A stretch of DNA of 64,000 nucleotides from Diaporthe sp. PMI_573 (Eukaryota > Ascomycota > Sordariomycetes > Diaporthales > Diaporthaceae). Numbering within the stretch: the stretch's first letter is position 1; every line of letters starts with the position of its first letter. Shown here in pieces: positions 1 to 10,381 of the stretch. The stretch spans positions 620,001 to 684,000 of the forward strand of contig JAJTUP010000028.1 of the NCBI GenBank assembly GCA_021399435.1, read 5' to 3'. The notes under the pieces are model-generated. The model was given only the letters and a program-made list of their open reading frames with translations. It searched no databases and was not told the origin of the DNA. Position numbers and translations under genes: made by a program.

Positions 1-847
1 TCCAGTTGAATTGATCTACGAGAAACGAAAGAAGTCCCGAACGCCGGAAGAACCATCTCATAAGAGTAGCCAGTGTGTTCACAGAGCTCAGTCAAGAATA
101 ACTCGGAAGCCACTCGCATTTCAGGATCATGGAAAAATGCTCGCCCAACTCAGACGACAATACAATCTCTCACGAAGTTTCTCACCTAGCATGCGAAGAA
201 GATGATGCCGCATACGATGAATTGGTAAAAAATATTACCGACCTCATCAGTCAGTCCTCATGCGTGGGCAGTGATACAAAGGACGTCATTGAGCAAGAGA
301 CCCACATCTTCCTACAACGGATCATCGATTCCCGGGAACCAGCGAAAGAAAGAGTCGGACTGTCTCCGTCTTTGCGACATACCTATTGTCGGACGGGGTA
401 TCGCTCGTCATTCGACTTCGGCCGGGGCAATGTTGATCTCAAGGCGCCAGCTGATCTGCCGATTAGCCGCCTTAGTCATCAAGGCGCGCCCCACTCTTGC
501 AGCTCAGCAAGAGCTCGGCGGCTGACTGCTGCCCCGCCCAAGTGCCGGCATCATTCATCTTATCGTCTCAATCCATTGTTTCGCCACCAGGCAAGCAAAG
601 AGGCAGCAACGAACCTGCCAGGGACCTTGAAACCAGCGGAGAGTGCAGAGGTCAGAGTCGAGATTGCAGGTCAGAGTAAAAAACGAGGTTCCACATCTCT
701 CAGAAAGGCTGGAAAGGTACCTGGGTAAGGATTCAACTGCCGACTGGGCAGTTGCCTTTTTTTGCCTTTGCCTTGCGCATCCTGCTCTCCTCGACCGCGC
801 CAACGCGCCAACCACAAGACAGTCACAGGCAGAGGCAGACCACTGGG
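1..847. other. Unassigned 5' stretch with one unrecognised open frame
   Basis: An ATG at 129 opens a frame to 728 (199 residues). Its first ~70 residues are acidic and alpha-helix-like; the rest is basic and low in complexity, which suggests only the start could be coding or that the frame is fortuitous. I recognise no domain. The stretch from about 730 to 847 is CT-rich and most likely the promoter and 5' leader of the CCCH gene that starts at 848. Confidence 0.3.
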
Positions 848-2525
848 ATGGATGATAGAGAGGTCGACGCCGCTGTTAATCAGCTGGCCGCCTACCGCAA
901 GGATGACACCCTGAACGATATCCTAGCCCGCTATGAGACCCTCCTGAGCGACTACAAACGCCTCAAGAGCGATTACGAGGAGGAGAGAGAGGCTCGAGAA
1001 AAATGGAAGCAGGAAGCCAAAGGCCACCAGCGCAATCCCTTTGTGCTGGTTCTTGTCGACGCCGATGGCTACGTGTTTAATGATGACTGTAAACCTCAAC
1101 TCACCCACGCTGCGCACCTCGAAGACAGCCGAATTCGCTAACCTCCGTTCCTTAGTGGTTGCTGCCGGTCAAGAAGGCGGCACTCGAGCTGCGAAGTTAC
1201 TCAACGACACAATCAAGGCCAGCCAGAGAAAGAAAGGCCTGGAGCATTGTGAGACTATGGTCCGCGTCTACGCCAACGTCGCCGGCTTGTCGAAAGCCCT
1301 CGCCAAGGCTAACCTCCTGGGCGCTGACAAACGTTCGCTGTCCCCCTTTATCGCCAATTTCAACAGGTCCTACGGCCTGACCGATTTCGTCGACGCCGGA
1401 GAGTTTAAGGAGAACGCTGACTTCAAGCTTCGCGAGATGCTCAGGCTCTACGCTGAGAACGCGCAGTGTAAACACATCTATTTTGCCGCCTGCCACGACG
1501 CCGGCTACGTCTCGCAGCTTACCCCCTACCGAGGGCACAGCGACCGCTTCACGCTCATCAGAACGTCCGGCCTCCATTTCCATGACGAGTTTACAAAGCT
1601 TGGCCTGGGTATTGAGGAGTTGCCTGGGGTCTTCCGCGCTACCGGTTCTGCTATGGATGTGTTATACCCTAAGCCAATACTCGGGAAGCCCAACACAACT
1701 CCGCTTCCCTCCAGGAGCCGGCCCACAGAGGCGAGAGATATCTGCGCCTTCCACTCGGTGGGTAGGTGCAAATATGGAGAAACCTGCAAGAACCTGCACG
1801 TTGGTCCTTCGCCATCGCCTCTTGCGCTCAGGCCTTCCAAGCTGAGTCGGTCTTCCTGGCGGAATGGAAGTGAACCTTACGACACGTCCGATTATTCCTT
1901 GCCAGCTAAAAATCATGCCGCTTCCAACCGAAGCTACCTACAGCAGCCCGACCTCTTCGCTAAACTGCCGAAGAGAGACGAAATTCCAGACGGCCACATG
2001 GCCGTCAATGCTTCACAGCAGCGCCTCGACGCTTACATCCCCGTTCCGACCTCAGAGTCCGAGAACCGCCTCAAACTCAGGTCCTCGATGCAGCGGCTCT
2101 GCAATTCGAAACATCTAACCGGGTCTTGTCCCAATCCACATTGCGAATACGACCACAACCCGCTCGAAGAAGACCTCATTCCCACTCTCGAGTGGCTCGC
2201 CAGGTCGTTGCCCTGCCCCCGACGCGACAAGTGCCGTAACGCGTCTTGCACGTCCGGCCACCTCTGCCAGAAGCATGACTGCAAGCACCGCGGCGGAAAG
2301 GGCTTCTGCAGATTCCCCTCGAGCGTGCACTACGATGACCTTGGTGTTGATCGTTATGTATACGCTATATCGAACAGACAGTCCAACTCACAGCACGAGC
2401 GGTCTACCACGCCTTCACCGTCTGACCACGCGAACGAAAACGGAAATAGATATGATGACGCTGAACAAGAGGAGGAGGAGGACATTCCCAGCCCTAACGG
2501 CGGAATTGCAGTAGGCGCGTTGTGA
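848..2525 (+). CDS. CCCH zinc-finger protein with N-terminal coiled coil and possible PIN/NYN-like domain
   Basis: Two exons, 848-1088 and 1156-2525, joined over a 67-bp intron (GTAAAC donor, CGCTAAC branch site, CTTAG acceptor), give 536 residues. Without the splice the N-terminal and C-terminal parts lie in different frames. Residues ~25-58 look like a coiled coil. Residues ~65-250 form a compact alpha/beta-looking domain with VLVDADGY at 68-75 and HDAGY further on. Then come three CCCH fingers: C-X7-C-X5-C-X3-H, C-X8-C-X4-C-X3-H and C-X5-C-X4-C-X3-H. The C-terminus is acidic (EEEED). CCCH fingers usually bind RNA. The acidic residues of the middle domain resemble PIN/NYN ribonuclease folds, as in Regnase-type proteins; that part is my inference. 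ATG 848 was chosen because it is the first methionine of the coherent reading. Confidence 0.85.
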
Positions 2526-4092
2526 GACCCTCGCATCAAACGCGCGCGGCAAGAACACAGTGGAATATATGTCCAAACAAGTCAGGCTCAGCCTGCATGT
2601 CGGATAATCTTTTTATTGGTTATCGCTTGATCAAGATTCGACCATCTGAACCGACAAACATCCTGAAGAACTCTGTATGAAAATCAAGGTATCCTGAAAG
2701 GATATCTAAGTGCTTGTAATCTTAAAAAGGGTGCTAGTTTAGCAGTTTACAGAAAGGAAAACAACGGTGGGATATTGTACAATGGGAGAAGCATGGACCA
2801 GTCTCTTGCAATGGTGCAAATTGCTCAATGATGAGAAGAGATGACATATTGGAGGTATAATGGCTGATTATGGTTTTGAATCAGCCTCTGCATGAAAAAG
2901 TCTAGGGTTCGACACAACAAACGTGTCGAAATACTCAAACCAGATGGCAGGAAACTGTCCATCATCACATTAAAAGGAAAAGAAAGAGGCACGTGTTGTG
3001 GGATTTCCTTGGGGGGTTCGTTTAAAAAGCTTAGTGTGTATCCAGTAATACTCTTCGCCAGATGGTTTGAGGTTGTTGGTCTATAATACTTGGGCTGGAT
3101 GATAAGGCAGCACAAGAGGCCTTGATTGTGGTCGAAGTTGAAAGCAGTTCTAAGACTGAATCATAACTGCTATCAACTCATAATAATGCATGAAAGCACC
3201 GATCATCGATATCTCCTCGAGATTCACCCAGGGAAGCTTTGCAAGTATCAGAATTGATTTTCCATCATTAAATAATTGAACCAGGTATAACCCCAATCCT
3301 TTAATCTAATTTAAAAAACAGATCGTTTGGACTTATAGAGCGTCCGACCCCCATCGCCCTGGCGATAGATATAATGACACGGCAGATTAGTTGGACATCT
3401 TCGCAGGCGAGCAAGTGCAGCAGCTAACCTCATCGGCGACGTACTGGGGCGAGGTACCATCTCTTCAGCGGCAGGCAGCGCTAGAAACCTTAAAGCTGAT
3501 ATCGTCCCGAGGCTGCTGGTCTCAAAATGCGTGGTCAGACACTGATAAGGCTACTAGAGCGCTGCGTAGGGATTATACGGTTTCTACAATAGAACGCGCT
3601 GGTGACCTTCTCAGATATCACTCGCGGTACAAACCCTGGACCATTCTCGAAGATGATTCTAGCTGTGACATAAGCGCTGATACAGGTTATCCAGCACATT
3701 TTCGCCCTGATTACAGCACCCGGGAAGAATATATATGCAAATATTATGGAGTTTCTTGCAAGTTTTCCGAAAGACGTTTGTTAGTAGTCAAGGGTGGGAG
3801 GGCAGCTCACTGCATGACTGGAGAGCACATCAAACTGCGTTGGGTGAGATGGTTCGATCTTATCTTGTAGTACATAGAAACGGAAGACTTTTCTGGCCTG
3901 ACGACGATGTGTCAATTTGGTCCAACAAGTGGAAGTACTCGACTCACGGTGCCCGGTAACAACATCCAGCCACCCAAAACAAATCTCTTCTCGAGCTGAT
4001 TATTTTCAAGGATCGAAGAAATAATGAAGCAGCTTTTCTGGCGCTTGAACATCCAGCAACATCGCAACATCAAATACAAGAAGAACAAAGGA
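2526..4092. other. AT-rich intergenic stretch with a possible gene relic at 3391-3959
   Basis: Mostly AT-rich with no recognisable gene. An open frame at 3391-3870 has no ATG start (TTG, preceded by a stop at 3388), and a second frame at 3735-3959 continues with a more protein-like sequence (SYLVVHRNGRLF). The two could be one frame broken by a single indel near 3780, so this may be a decayed gene. No family recognised. The last ~70 bases before 4093 look like the leader of the next gene. Confidence 0.3.
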
Positions 4093-5402
4093 ATGGCTGG
4101 CGAGGTTGAGGTAACAGCTGGGAGACGCCTTGATCACATCGTCGTTGATGAGGCCGCCAGTCTTGATGCTGCCCAAGCGCTTGTCGATCTAAAGTATGGG
4201 ATCGTGCTCATCCTCTACTACCTAATTGTTCGTCTAACGAGAATTTGCAGGTCGTCAATAGGCCCTAACCACACTGCCTCACACGGCGTCAATACGACTG
4301 CCATCAGTTTCGCTTCGCATGGCGCTCCATTAGTAAACAACCTATACTCCATTCCCGCTTTTAGGGAATTAAACACTTTTCTAACATGTGTCGGACAGGG
4401 TCCTCGCCAAGTTACTCCCAATACCAATATAGAAGAATCTGCTAGGCGGCTGAGGGGTAACGAGAGACCCTTGGCCCGTCTGATGCCGTTAACGGAAAAC
4501 GGCTTGCTTGTCTAGGGACAAATAGAGTCTCTCGCAGGCGGAGGCAGCGGCAACACGCATCGCGGTCTGCGACAAGGGATCAACATCCGGCACTAGCCCC
4601 GTCTCTCCAGCACTCAAATTCAGACCTTGCAGAAAGTCCTGCTCCAACCCATTGGAACAAAGTAGTCACTTCTAGCAACTTATCCGACTGCAACCATGGA
4701 TCAGCATATTCTCCCAGGGCTACCGTCCGTGATGCTGCTGGTGAAGAGAGATCTGTAAATGCTCCCAGAGACAAAGCAACGCTGCAACCAAACACCGGAA
4801 TTCGCCCAGGCAGGCTGAATGACAAGACCGCCGATGCGGCACCTTTGGCGCACGTGGCACTGACTGAGCCAGCTCCTCAGCCTTCAATCGACGTGAGCCC
4901 TCCAAAAACACAGCCGTCTTCAATTTCTCTGGTCTCCCCCAGCGTCCCGGCTGAGGGCAGGGGTGTGGTTGATGCAGTGCACAAGGACGGGCGTCAGGCA
5001 CCTCCGGTAGGGCAAGCTCGGGTCGAGTTCCTCTATCGAGTTGGCTATTATCGTTATCCCGAACTTCAAAGTTTCTCTTGGGAGCCGGAAGGGAGCTTCC
5101 GGAACAAGACGCTTGCCGAACTAGTGGATGAGCTTCCAACACAGCTGGAGCGGTCTCAATTTGAGGACTTGTATTTTCGGCTCACCGCTCCAAAGGCGCG
5201 TGCTGAACATTTGGTCTCCCGCGGCAGGGAAGACCACTTTGATGCTTTGAAGCGCCACCTTGTTGGCATAATTCGAGATTGTATTGCGGATGCGCCGTGC
5301 GGAGAGAGGTTGTTGGTTGAATTCGATATTGAGCTATTGGCGGACAAGAATTCGGTGAGAAAATCGTGGACGGACAAGGAGCTCGCCGACTTCGAATGGT
5401 AG
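4093..5402 (+). CDS. Hypothetical three-exon fungal protein
   Basis: Exons 4093-4193, 4251-4456 and 4516-5402 give 397 residues. Intron 1 (57 bp) runs from GTATGG to TTGCAG with a TCTAACG branch site. Intron 2 (59 bp) runs from GTAACG to TCTAG and removes a stop at 4513. Both splices keep the frame. The start context is GGAATGGCT; an in-frame ATG at 4024 would add 23 residues but that sequence reads like a leader. The N-terminus is short and acidic (DEAASLDAAQALVDL), the middle is Ser/Pro-rich and probably disordered, and the last ~150 residues (from VEFLYRVGYY) look folded. I do not recognise the family. Intron 2 is inferred only from frame and signals. Confidence 0.6.
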
Positions 5403-6589
5403 CCAAATTCAAATGTGTGTTTAATGTCTGTTTACGACAAAGAGCAGGCCTATTAAGAGCCAGTTTGGGTGGCAATTGAGCTGTCGCCGGCAGTGGTGGA
5501 CAGAGGAGGTCTTGCTGATTGTCTGTTTTGACGCTTGCGATATTGTCAACATGGATCTTTTGGTGTGGCATTGGTGGGACCGAGTATTTGATTGCCTTCG
5601 GGAAGAGAATTACAACAACCCGTTACAATAGTATAATGCGGAATGGTGGCCTGTTACCCAAGTTTAACAAAGAATTTTGTCGCCTCGTGGCCTATATATT
5701 TCTAAAGTTTGAGCCTTATCTACTAATTCAGCCTTTCTTTTCCCCTTGTTTGGTCTCTTTCCTAGGGACAGAGTCTCTCATTACGTGCCAAGTTCCTACA
5801 TTACTTTGTTGACTGAAACCACCTATACCTGATGTTACTCTGGTATTCCGAACAGACAAGTATTCAGGATTACCTAAACCGGATTCTTCCCAGCTCAACC
5901 CAAGTTGTGGTGGATGCAAACGAGGAGGAACACACAGTTCAGATCGTCACAAGAGAGATATGGTAGGAAGTTAAAGGTGTGGGCCATATGTCCTTAAATA
6001 GTTGGAAGGACAGGAAGCCCTAGGTTATTAGTGGTACACCCTCGTGGCAGTGTTTAGGCAGTAGCCAACCTTGATATGGAATGCTAGGCTCCCCATTAGT
6101 CAGAAAAAGTTGTGTGGCATCCGATTTTGGTTGTGCGAATATCCGCTTTCTTTTATTGAGGGACTACGTCGCGGTGTGTGTCTTTCCCGGGCCAGTATTG
6201 GGCTACTTGTGTCGACGGCCTGCAGCGCCGGTCGCGGGATAGACTGCAAGCCTGCAAGGATGTAAGGGAAAGCGAATGAGCCAGCAGTAAAATGCTGCGC
6301 CAACCTCTGCTTTTTTGGAGGATGGGCCGCGGATATGAACATCACGCAGAGGGGGGCTGTGCTGACCACCCCACACTTCCTCGGGGATGTGTAAAAGGTC
6401 TATGACCCGTGGGAATTGCGATCGCATTTATCAAGAAATCCAAACCATCCGACTCTTGCTATTAAAACCACAAGTTGAGAAGAATCATCGTTTCAATATT
6501 CCCACGAGAATCAAAACTGAAGATGAATTCCGGGTACGTACTCGATATTCCAAAATGAGAAGAGAGTAAAAGTTACACCCTAACTCGGT
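5403..6589. other. Noncoding stretch with one copy of a dispersed motif
   Basis: No convincing gene. Near 6114-6155 lies a copy of a short motif (CATCCGATTTT, then TGCGAATATCC) that recurs near 11756 and 16004 on the same strand, probably the footprint of an unidentified repeat family. The rest shows nothing I can name. Confidence 0.4.
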
Positions 6590-6868
6590 CTTCGCCTCCT
6601 TGCGTGTCTGAAGGTCACCGTTGGACAGCAAGTGAACCAGAGGCGGGATGATGTTCGCGTCAATAACGGCCTGAATGTGGGTTGAGTTGCCGGCGGTGAT
6701 ATTGGAGATCGTCCAGGACGCCTCCTTCCGGATACCGTCCTTGTTGGAGCTCAGGAGGGACAGTAGGCAGGGCAAGGCGCCGCAGTTGATGATGACCTGA
6801 GTTTGGACGTCGTCACCGGTGACAATGTTTCCGACAGAGCGCAGCGCGGGAGTCTGCACCGAGGCGGA
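6590..6868 (-). pseudogene. Importin-alpha fragment (about two ARM repeats)
   Basis: Read on the minus strand, this piece encodes a strongly conserved stretch of the nuclear import receptor importin alpha: [13 protein letters not shown], then [30 protein letters not shown] and [19 protein letters not shown]. That is about 90 residues of a protein usually near 550. The similarity stops abruptly at both ends: downstream of TRKEA the frame turns into unrelated sequence, and upstream it runs into the start of an opposite-strand gene piece. It therefore lacks the IBB domain and most ARM repeats and cannot work as an importin. Good preservation of the frame suggests a fairly recent capture. Confidence 0.75.
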
Positions 6869-6872
6869 GGTC

Positions 6873-7577
6873 ATGGCCACAAACATGTCAACTGGTGCCG
6901 CCGACACGTCACCGTCCCCGACTACAACCGCCAATATTTCGACAGCGCAGCTGGCAGATCAACTGGGCAGCATGCTGGGAACCTCCCTCGGTCTCGGCTT
7001 CCCTGTCAATATCATACTGGAGATGTTGCTCAAGGGCCTGGGGTATGAGGTCACGGCAGTGTTGCGATTTATGCCCTACATGACTGTAGCTGCAGCCGTG
7101 TACTCGATCTGGAACTGGGTGTGGCCTCGCGCTCGTGATTTCTTCCTCGAACTAACCCGATTCGGAAAACGGACCCACCTTTATCAGCACTGCAAAGTCT
7201 CCTCAAGAGTTCTGCTCCCTCCTTACTCGTCTCCTGCCTACACATGCATCTTTTCTCTTTGCCCCTCATCTCTCTCTGCTTTACACAAAGCTACACCCAC
7301 AGTATCAACTGTATTGCACCCTCGCAGCTGCAACCAAGGATTCTCGCCGTTCCGTCTGCTCCCGATGCCAAGCTACAGGTGGCTAGAAAACCTAGGACTC
7401 AGCCCAATGAGACACATGACGCAAGACTTGCCATCAGACAATCACATATCATGCACCTATCCAGTCACACCGGCCAGGCAGATTCAGATCATACCATGCA
7501 GGATAATTAACCCAAAAGAATTGCCAACGCTTCTGAAATCACTTTTTAAAGAAGACTTTGAGATTAGTGTAAGATAA
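6873..7577 (+). pseudogene. 5' fragment of a BCS1-like membrane-anchored protein (tentative)
   Basis: An ATG at 6873 opens a frame whose first ~95 residues look real: a Thr/Ser-rich N-terminus, LGSMLGTSLGLGFPVNIILE, a hydrophobic helix around VLRFMPYMTVAAAVYSIW, then WPRARDFFLELTRF. This layout resembles the N-terminal membrane anchor of fungal BCS1-like AAA proteins, but no AAA domain follows. From about 7160 the frame turns into low-quality sequence up to the stop at 7577. The ATG lies only a few bases from the importin-alpha fragment on the other strand, so the two pieces are joined head to head. The family call is tentative; truncation is clearer than identity. Confidence 0.35.
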
Positions 7578-8035
7578 CCTCTAGAGTAATTAACACAGCT
7601 CGGCTAATCAGTCACCATCTAGGTACAACAGAATGATTATCATATTATCGCTCCGAGGAAGTTGACCAGCAGGAATTTAGAGTAGCATCGAGCTCGTTAA
7701 GAAGCTGTAGAGGAAGGCAACAATTTGCCTATGCTGGGTGGTCGCTTGATACAGGTCATAATCAAGAGTTGATAGTAGGCTGCTGAATGATGCAGCAAAC
7801 GTACAGAAGACACATTTCAGTACAGACATATAGAAGATCAACCATATGCTGAGTTCCAATGCCGCGCACTTAGAATTCTACCCAGCGCCGCGTCTAAGCC
7901 AGTTGTCGTCAACCATAAACGTTTTTGAATCTCTAGACGGCGTGAACGAGAACTAGATACACGGCTTAGGAGAACGAGGCACCAGCTTAGGACCCGTTAG
8001 TGTTTTGGGTTAGCGGAAGAAGCATGTCGAGGCGG
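7578..8035. other. Noncoding stretch, nothing recognised
   Basis: AT-rich at first, then rising GC towards the membrane-protein relic that starts at 8036. No gene, repeat or signal recognised. Confidence 0.4.
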
Positions 8036-8502
8036 CTAGAGGTCAACGACGCATAGGAGCACGATCAAGCAGATGAAGCCAATGACGGACTAGAAGATGA
8101 TGATAATCTTTCCGAGCTTGTAGAACACGTTAACGTGGTAGGCGTCGTCGGCGTATCCTGCCTCGCTCAGGACTTCGGCCCAGCGGTACTTGCGCACGGC
8201 GTCCTATGCCGGCGCCGTGATGGCGAGATGCAGAACTGAAGCACCGAATAGGCCGAGCATGATGTGGCGGCGATACCGAGCTTTGTAGCTATTCGTGATT
8301 ACGCCGCCGTTGCCGAGAATTCTGACAAACGCGAAAACAAGAATGACCACGGTCTAGTTCCAGTTATTGCTGCTGTGTCCTGAGAGTTAGACAAAGTCGC
8401 CCCTATCTGCGACTTACACTTCTTTTCTCGCTTCCTTAGTCGACATCCCGAGATGAGGAAAGCATACATTAAACCCGTTGAGCTGGCTCGGAAAGGATAC
8501 AA
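8036..8502 (-). pseudogene. Multi-spanning membrane protein relic with in-frame TAG/TAA stops
   Basis: On the minus strand one frame reads from 8389 to 8036 as a coherent polytopic membrane protein: TVVILVFAFVRILGNGG, RYRRHIMLGLFGASVLHLA, YRWAEVLSEAGYADDAY and YKLGKIIIIF, with at least three hydrophobic helices. It is interrupted in frame by TAG at 8354-8356, 8204-8206 and 8090-8092 and TAA at 8387-8389, each one C-to-T change from CAG/CAA; TAG at 8036-8038 may be the natural stop. A possible 5' exon (about 8420-8502) precedes a candidate short intron. The stop pattern fits RIP or cytosine deamination on the coding strand. I could not name the family. Confidence 0.6.
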
Positions 8503-9299
8503 GGTTGCCCTCTATGATATCAATTCCTTCTTCGATTACGTTGAGGCTTCCTAAACTAGGTACCGGCTTGTTTCTTCTGGCGTTTGGAATGCCGACGAGT
8601 GTGAGTACAGGGGTGGCCTAAATTAGGGGGTAGCCTAAATGTAGGTCACTTGAAGCAATATGTCTTTATACGTCATTTCAAAATTCTCCAAGGATAGATC
8701 TGTCCACGGCTTGACCTCGTCAGGACCATATAACTATGCCTCTAACCGGTGTAGAACAAGGTCTCCGCCAGTTGGTCTACCATATTGTGATATTAGACGA
8801 GCGGCCCACTTCTTTATGGTCTCCTCGTTTATATCCAGGCTCTTGAAGGAAAAGCGTTCGACAAGTTGCGCACCGATTGGGTATGTTGCTGGTATGGGCT
8901 TAGAAATCGGGCCTCAACAGTCTGCCATCAGTGGTTACGCCGAGTGTCCTAAACACTGATATATAGAGGCGACCCATTTTATGCTCGAATTTATAAAAGA
9001 GGCACACCTGTTAGTTAAGTTTTATTTTGCCGTTATAACCTCTATAGCATTCTCAGCTTTGGTTAATTCTTTCTATGTAGGGTTCCACTTACAGGCAAAA
9101 TGCCAGTGGTAGAGGCAAACTAGGCAGACTTATAGATATACAAGTTGGGGGCAGTTCGCGTACTTATAACACATTGCAGGCGGCGGATTTTATAGGAGAC
9201 CAGCCGGCCCTACACCAGGATCTAAGTACCTTGGGTTGTTACAGAGCGAAGCTTGGCGCAAAAATTCTGGGAGCAGTCGATCTGGTTCGGATTTGCCTC
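8503..9299. other. Noncoding degraded sequence
   Basis: AT-rich sequence with many stops in all frames and phrases such as repeated CCTAAAT that look like transposon debris. No gene supported. Confidence 0.35.
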
Positions 9300-10381
9300 T
9301 ATGGGTGCGCCATTCTCTTTTGCGGGAAGAGCCCGGTGTCAGGGTTTTAAAGTAGGATAATACATAAGTATTACTACACAGTAGTTGATTATTGGCTTAC
9401 TATATCACGGTGATATAAGGTTGTCCAGTTACCTGGTGCCCGATGTCCAGGTATATCAGGTCTCTCCCCAAAGTGTAACCATGCAATTGCAAGATAGAGC
9501 TGCTCTGCCACAAGCCTGTGGATTAACGGTTAAAAATATTTCGACTTGACCATGCTTAAGGAGTACAATGGAAGGAAGCTGACCATATAAAGTGTTCAGG
9601 AACAGCCACTCTTATATTAGTATATTTTTTCTATAAGCTCCCTAAATCGCCCCCATTGCAGTATCTTTAGATAGACGAGGTCAGAGGCAGTAACAATAAC
9701 CAGCATATTAATCCTATATTAGAGAGTATCTTACTCGAAATATAGTGAATATGCTGTTGCTTGATCTTCAGCGTCGGCGTCAGGAGTATAATGCTGCCAG
9801 AACTTTAGCTTGTTAAAAAACGGTGCATCCTGCGGCAGCACACCCAAAGGGTTAGTATTGGGGAACTGCACGCTGGGCAGAGTGTCCTGCCACGTCGATA
9901 TCCGCAGCTCAGCTGGCTCTACGAGGTCGTCCGAACTTGGCTTGATGAACTTGTGTATAAGAAGATCGCCAGTCCGGATGGACTGCACAAATAGCACATA
10001 ATTAGGCACATGAGCAAAACCGTCAAGGAGAAAGCCTTTGTTTGCAAGATGACTATGACGGATTCGGGCCATTCTCTGGTTACACGATTCGGTGCGTCTT
10101 TGCGGCTCTGGACTGGGAGGAAGACACCGGTGTGACGGTACGGCCTCTTTTCCTGGTCTGTTGCTTGTTGGGAAGGCTCTTGTGAACCTGATGTAGTTAT
10201 GCTGATGTTTAGGACATCTGAACTTTCGTTGCTGGCTGCTAACGGTAGAGCTGCTGTGGGGTTTTGGCGACTTGTAGATCTAGTATTGATATATGGTACT
10301 GATGGGTTGTCTTCTCGTTTCAAATCAACAGTGATACCCAGGTCTTCGGCTTTATCAACTGTTAAGTCAAATAGGCGTTAA
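9300..10381 (-). pseudogene. Protein-kinase-like gene relic
   Basis: Minus-strand pieces read as a broken fungal kinase-type gene. The upstream part (to about 10070) has EDLGITVDLKRED and a Ser/Thr-rich linker; after a frameshift near 10030-10070 the reading continues as GFLLDGFAHVPNYVLFVQSI, then INMLVIVTASDLVYLK after a candidate splice at 9731-9735. Near 9437-9503 a degenerate LIYLDIGHQ occupies the place expected for the catalytic-loop motif HxDIKP. Stops and frameshifts occur throughout. The kinase assignment rests on this partial resemblance and on similarity of the N-terminal part to fungal accessory kinase-like proteins as I remember them. Confidence 0.45.

Noticed and set aside
4024..4515. 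Single-exon 163-residue gene starting at 4024
   Set aside because: It reads through two clear introns and ends at a stop that lies inside the second; the spliced model continues for 290 residues.
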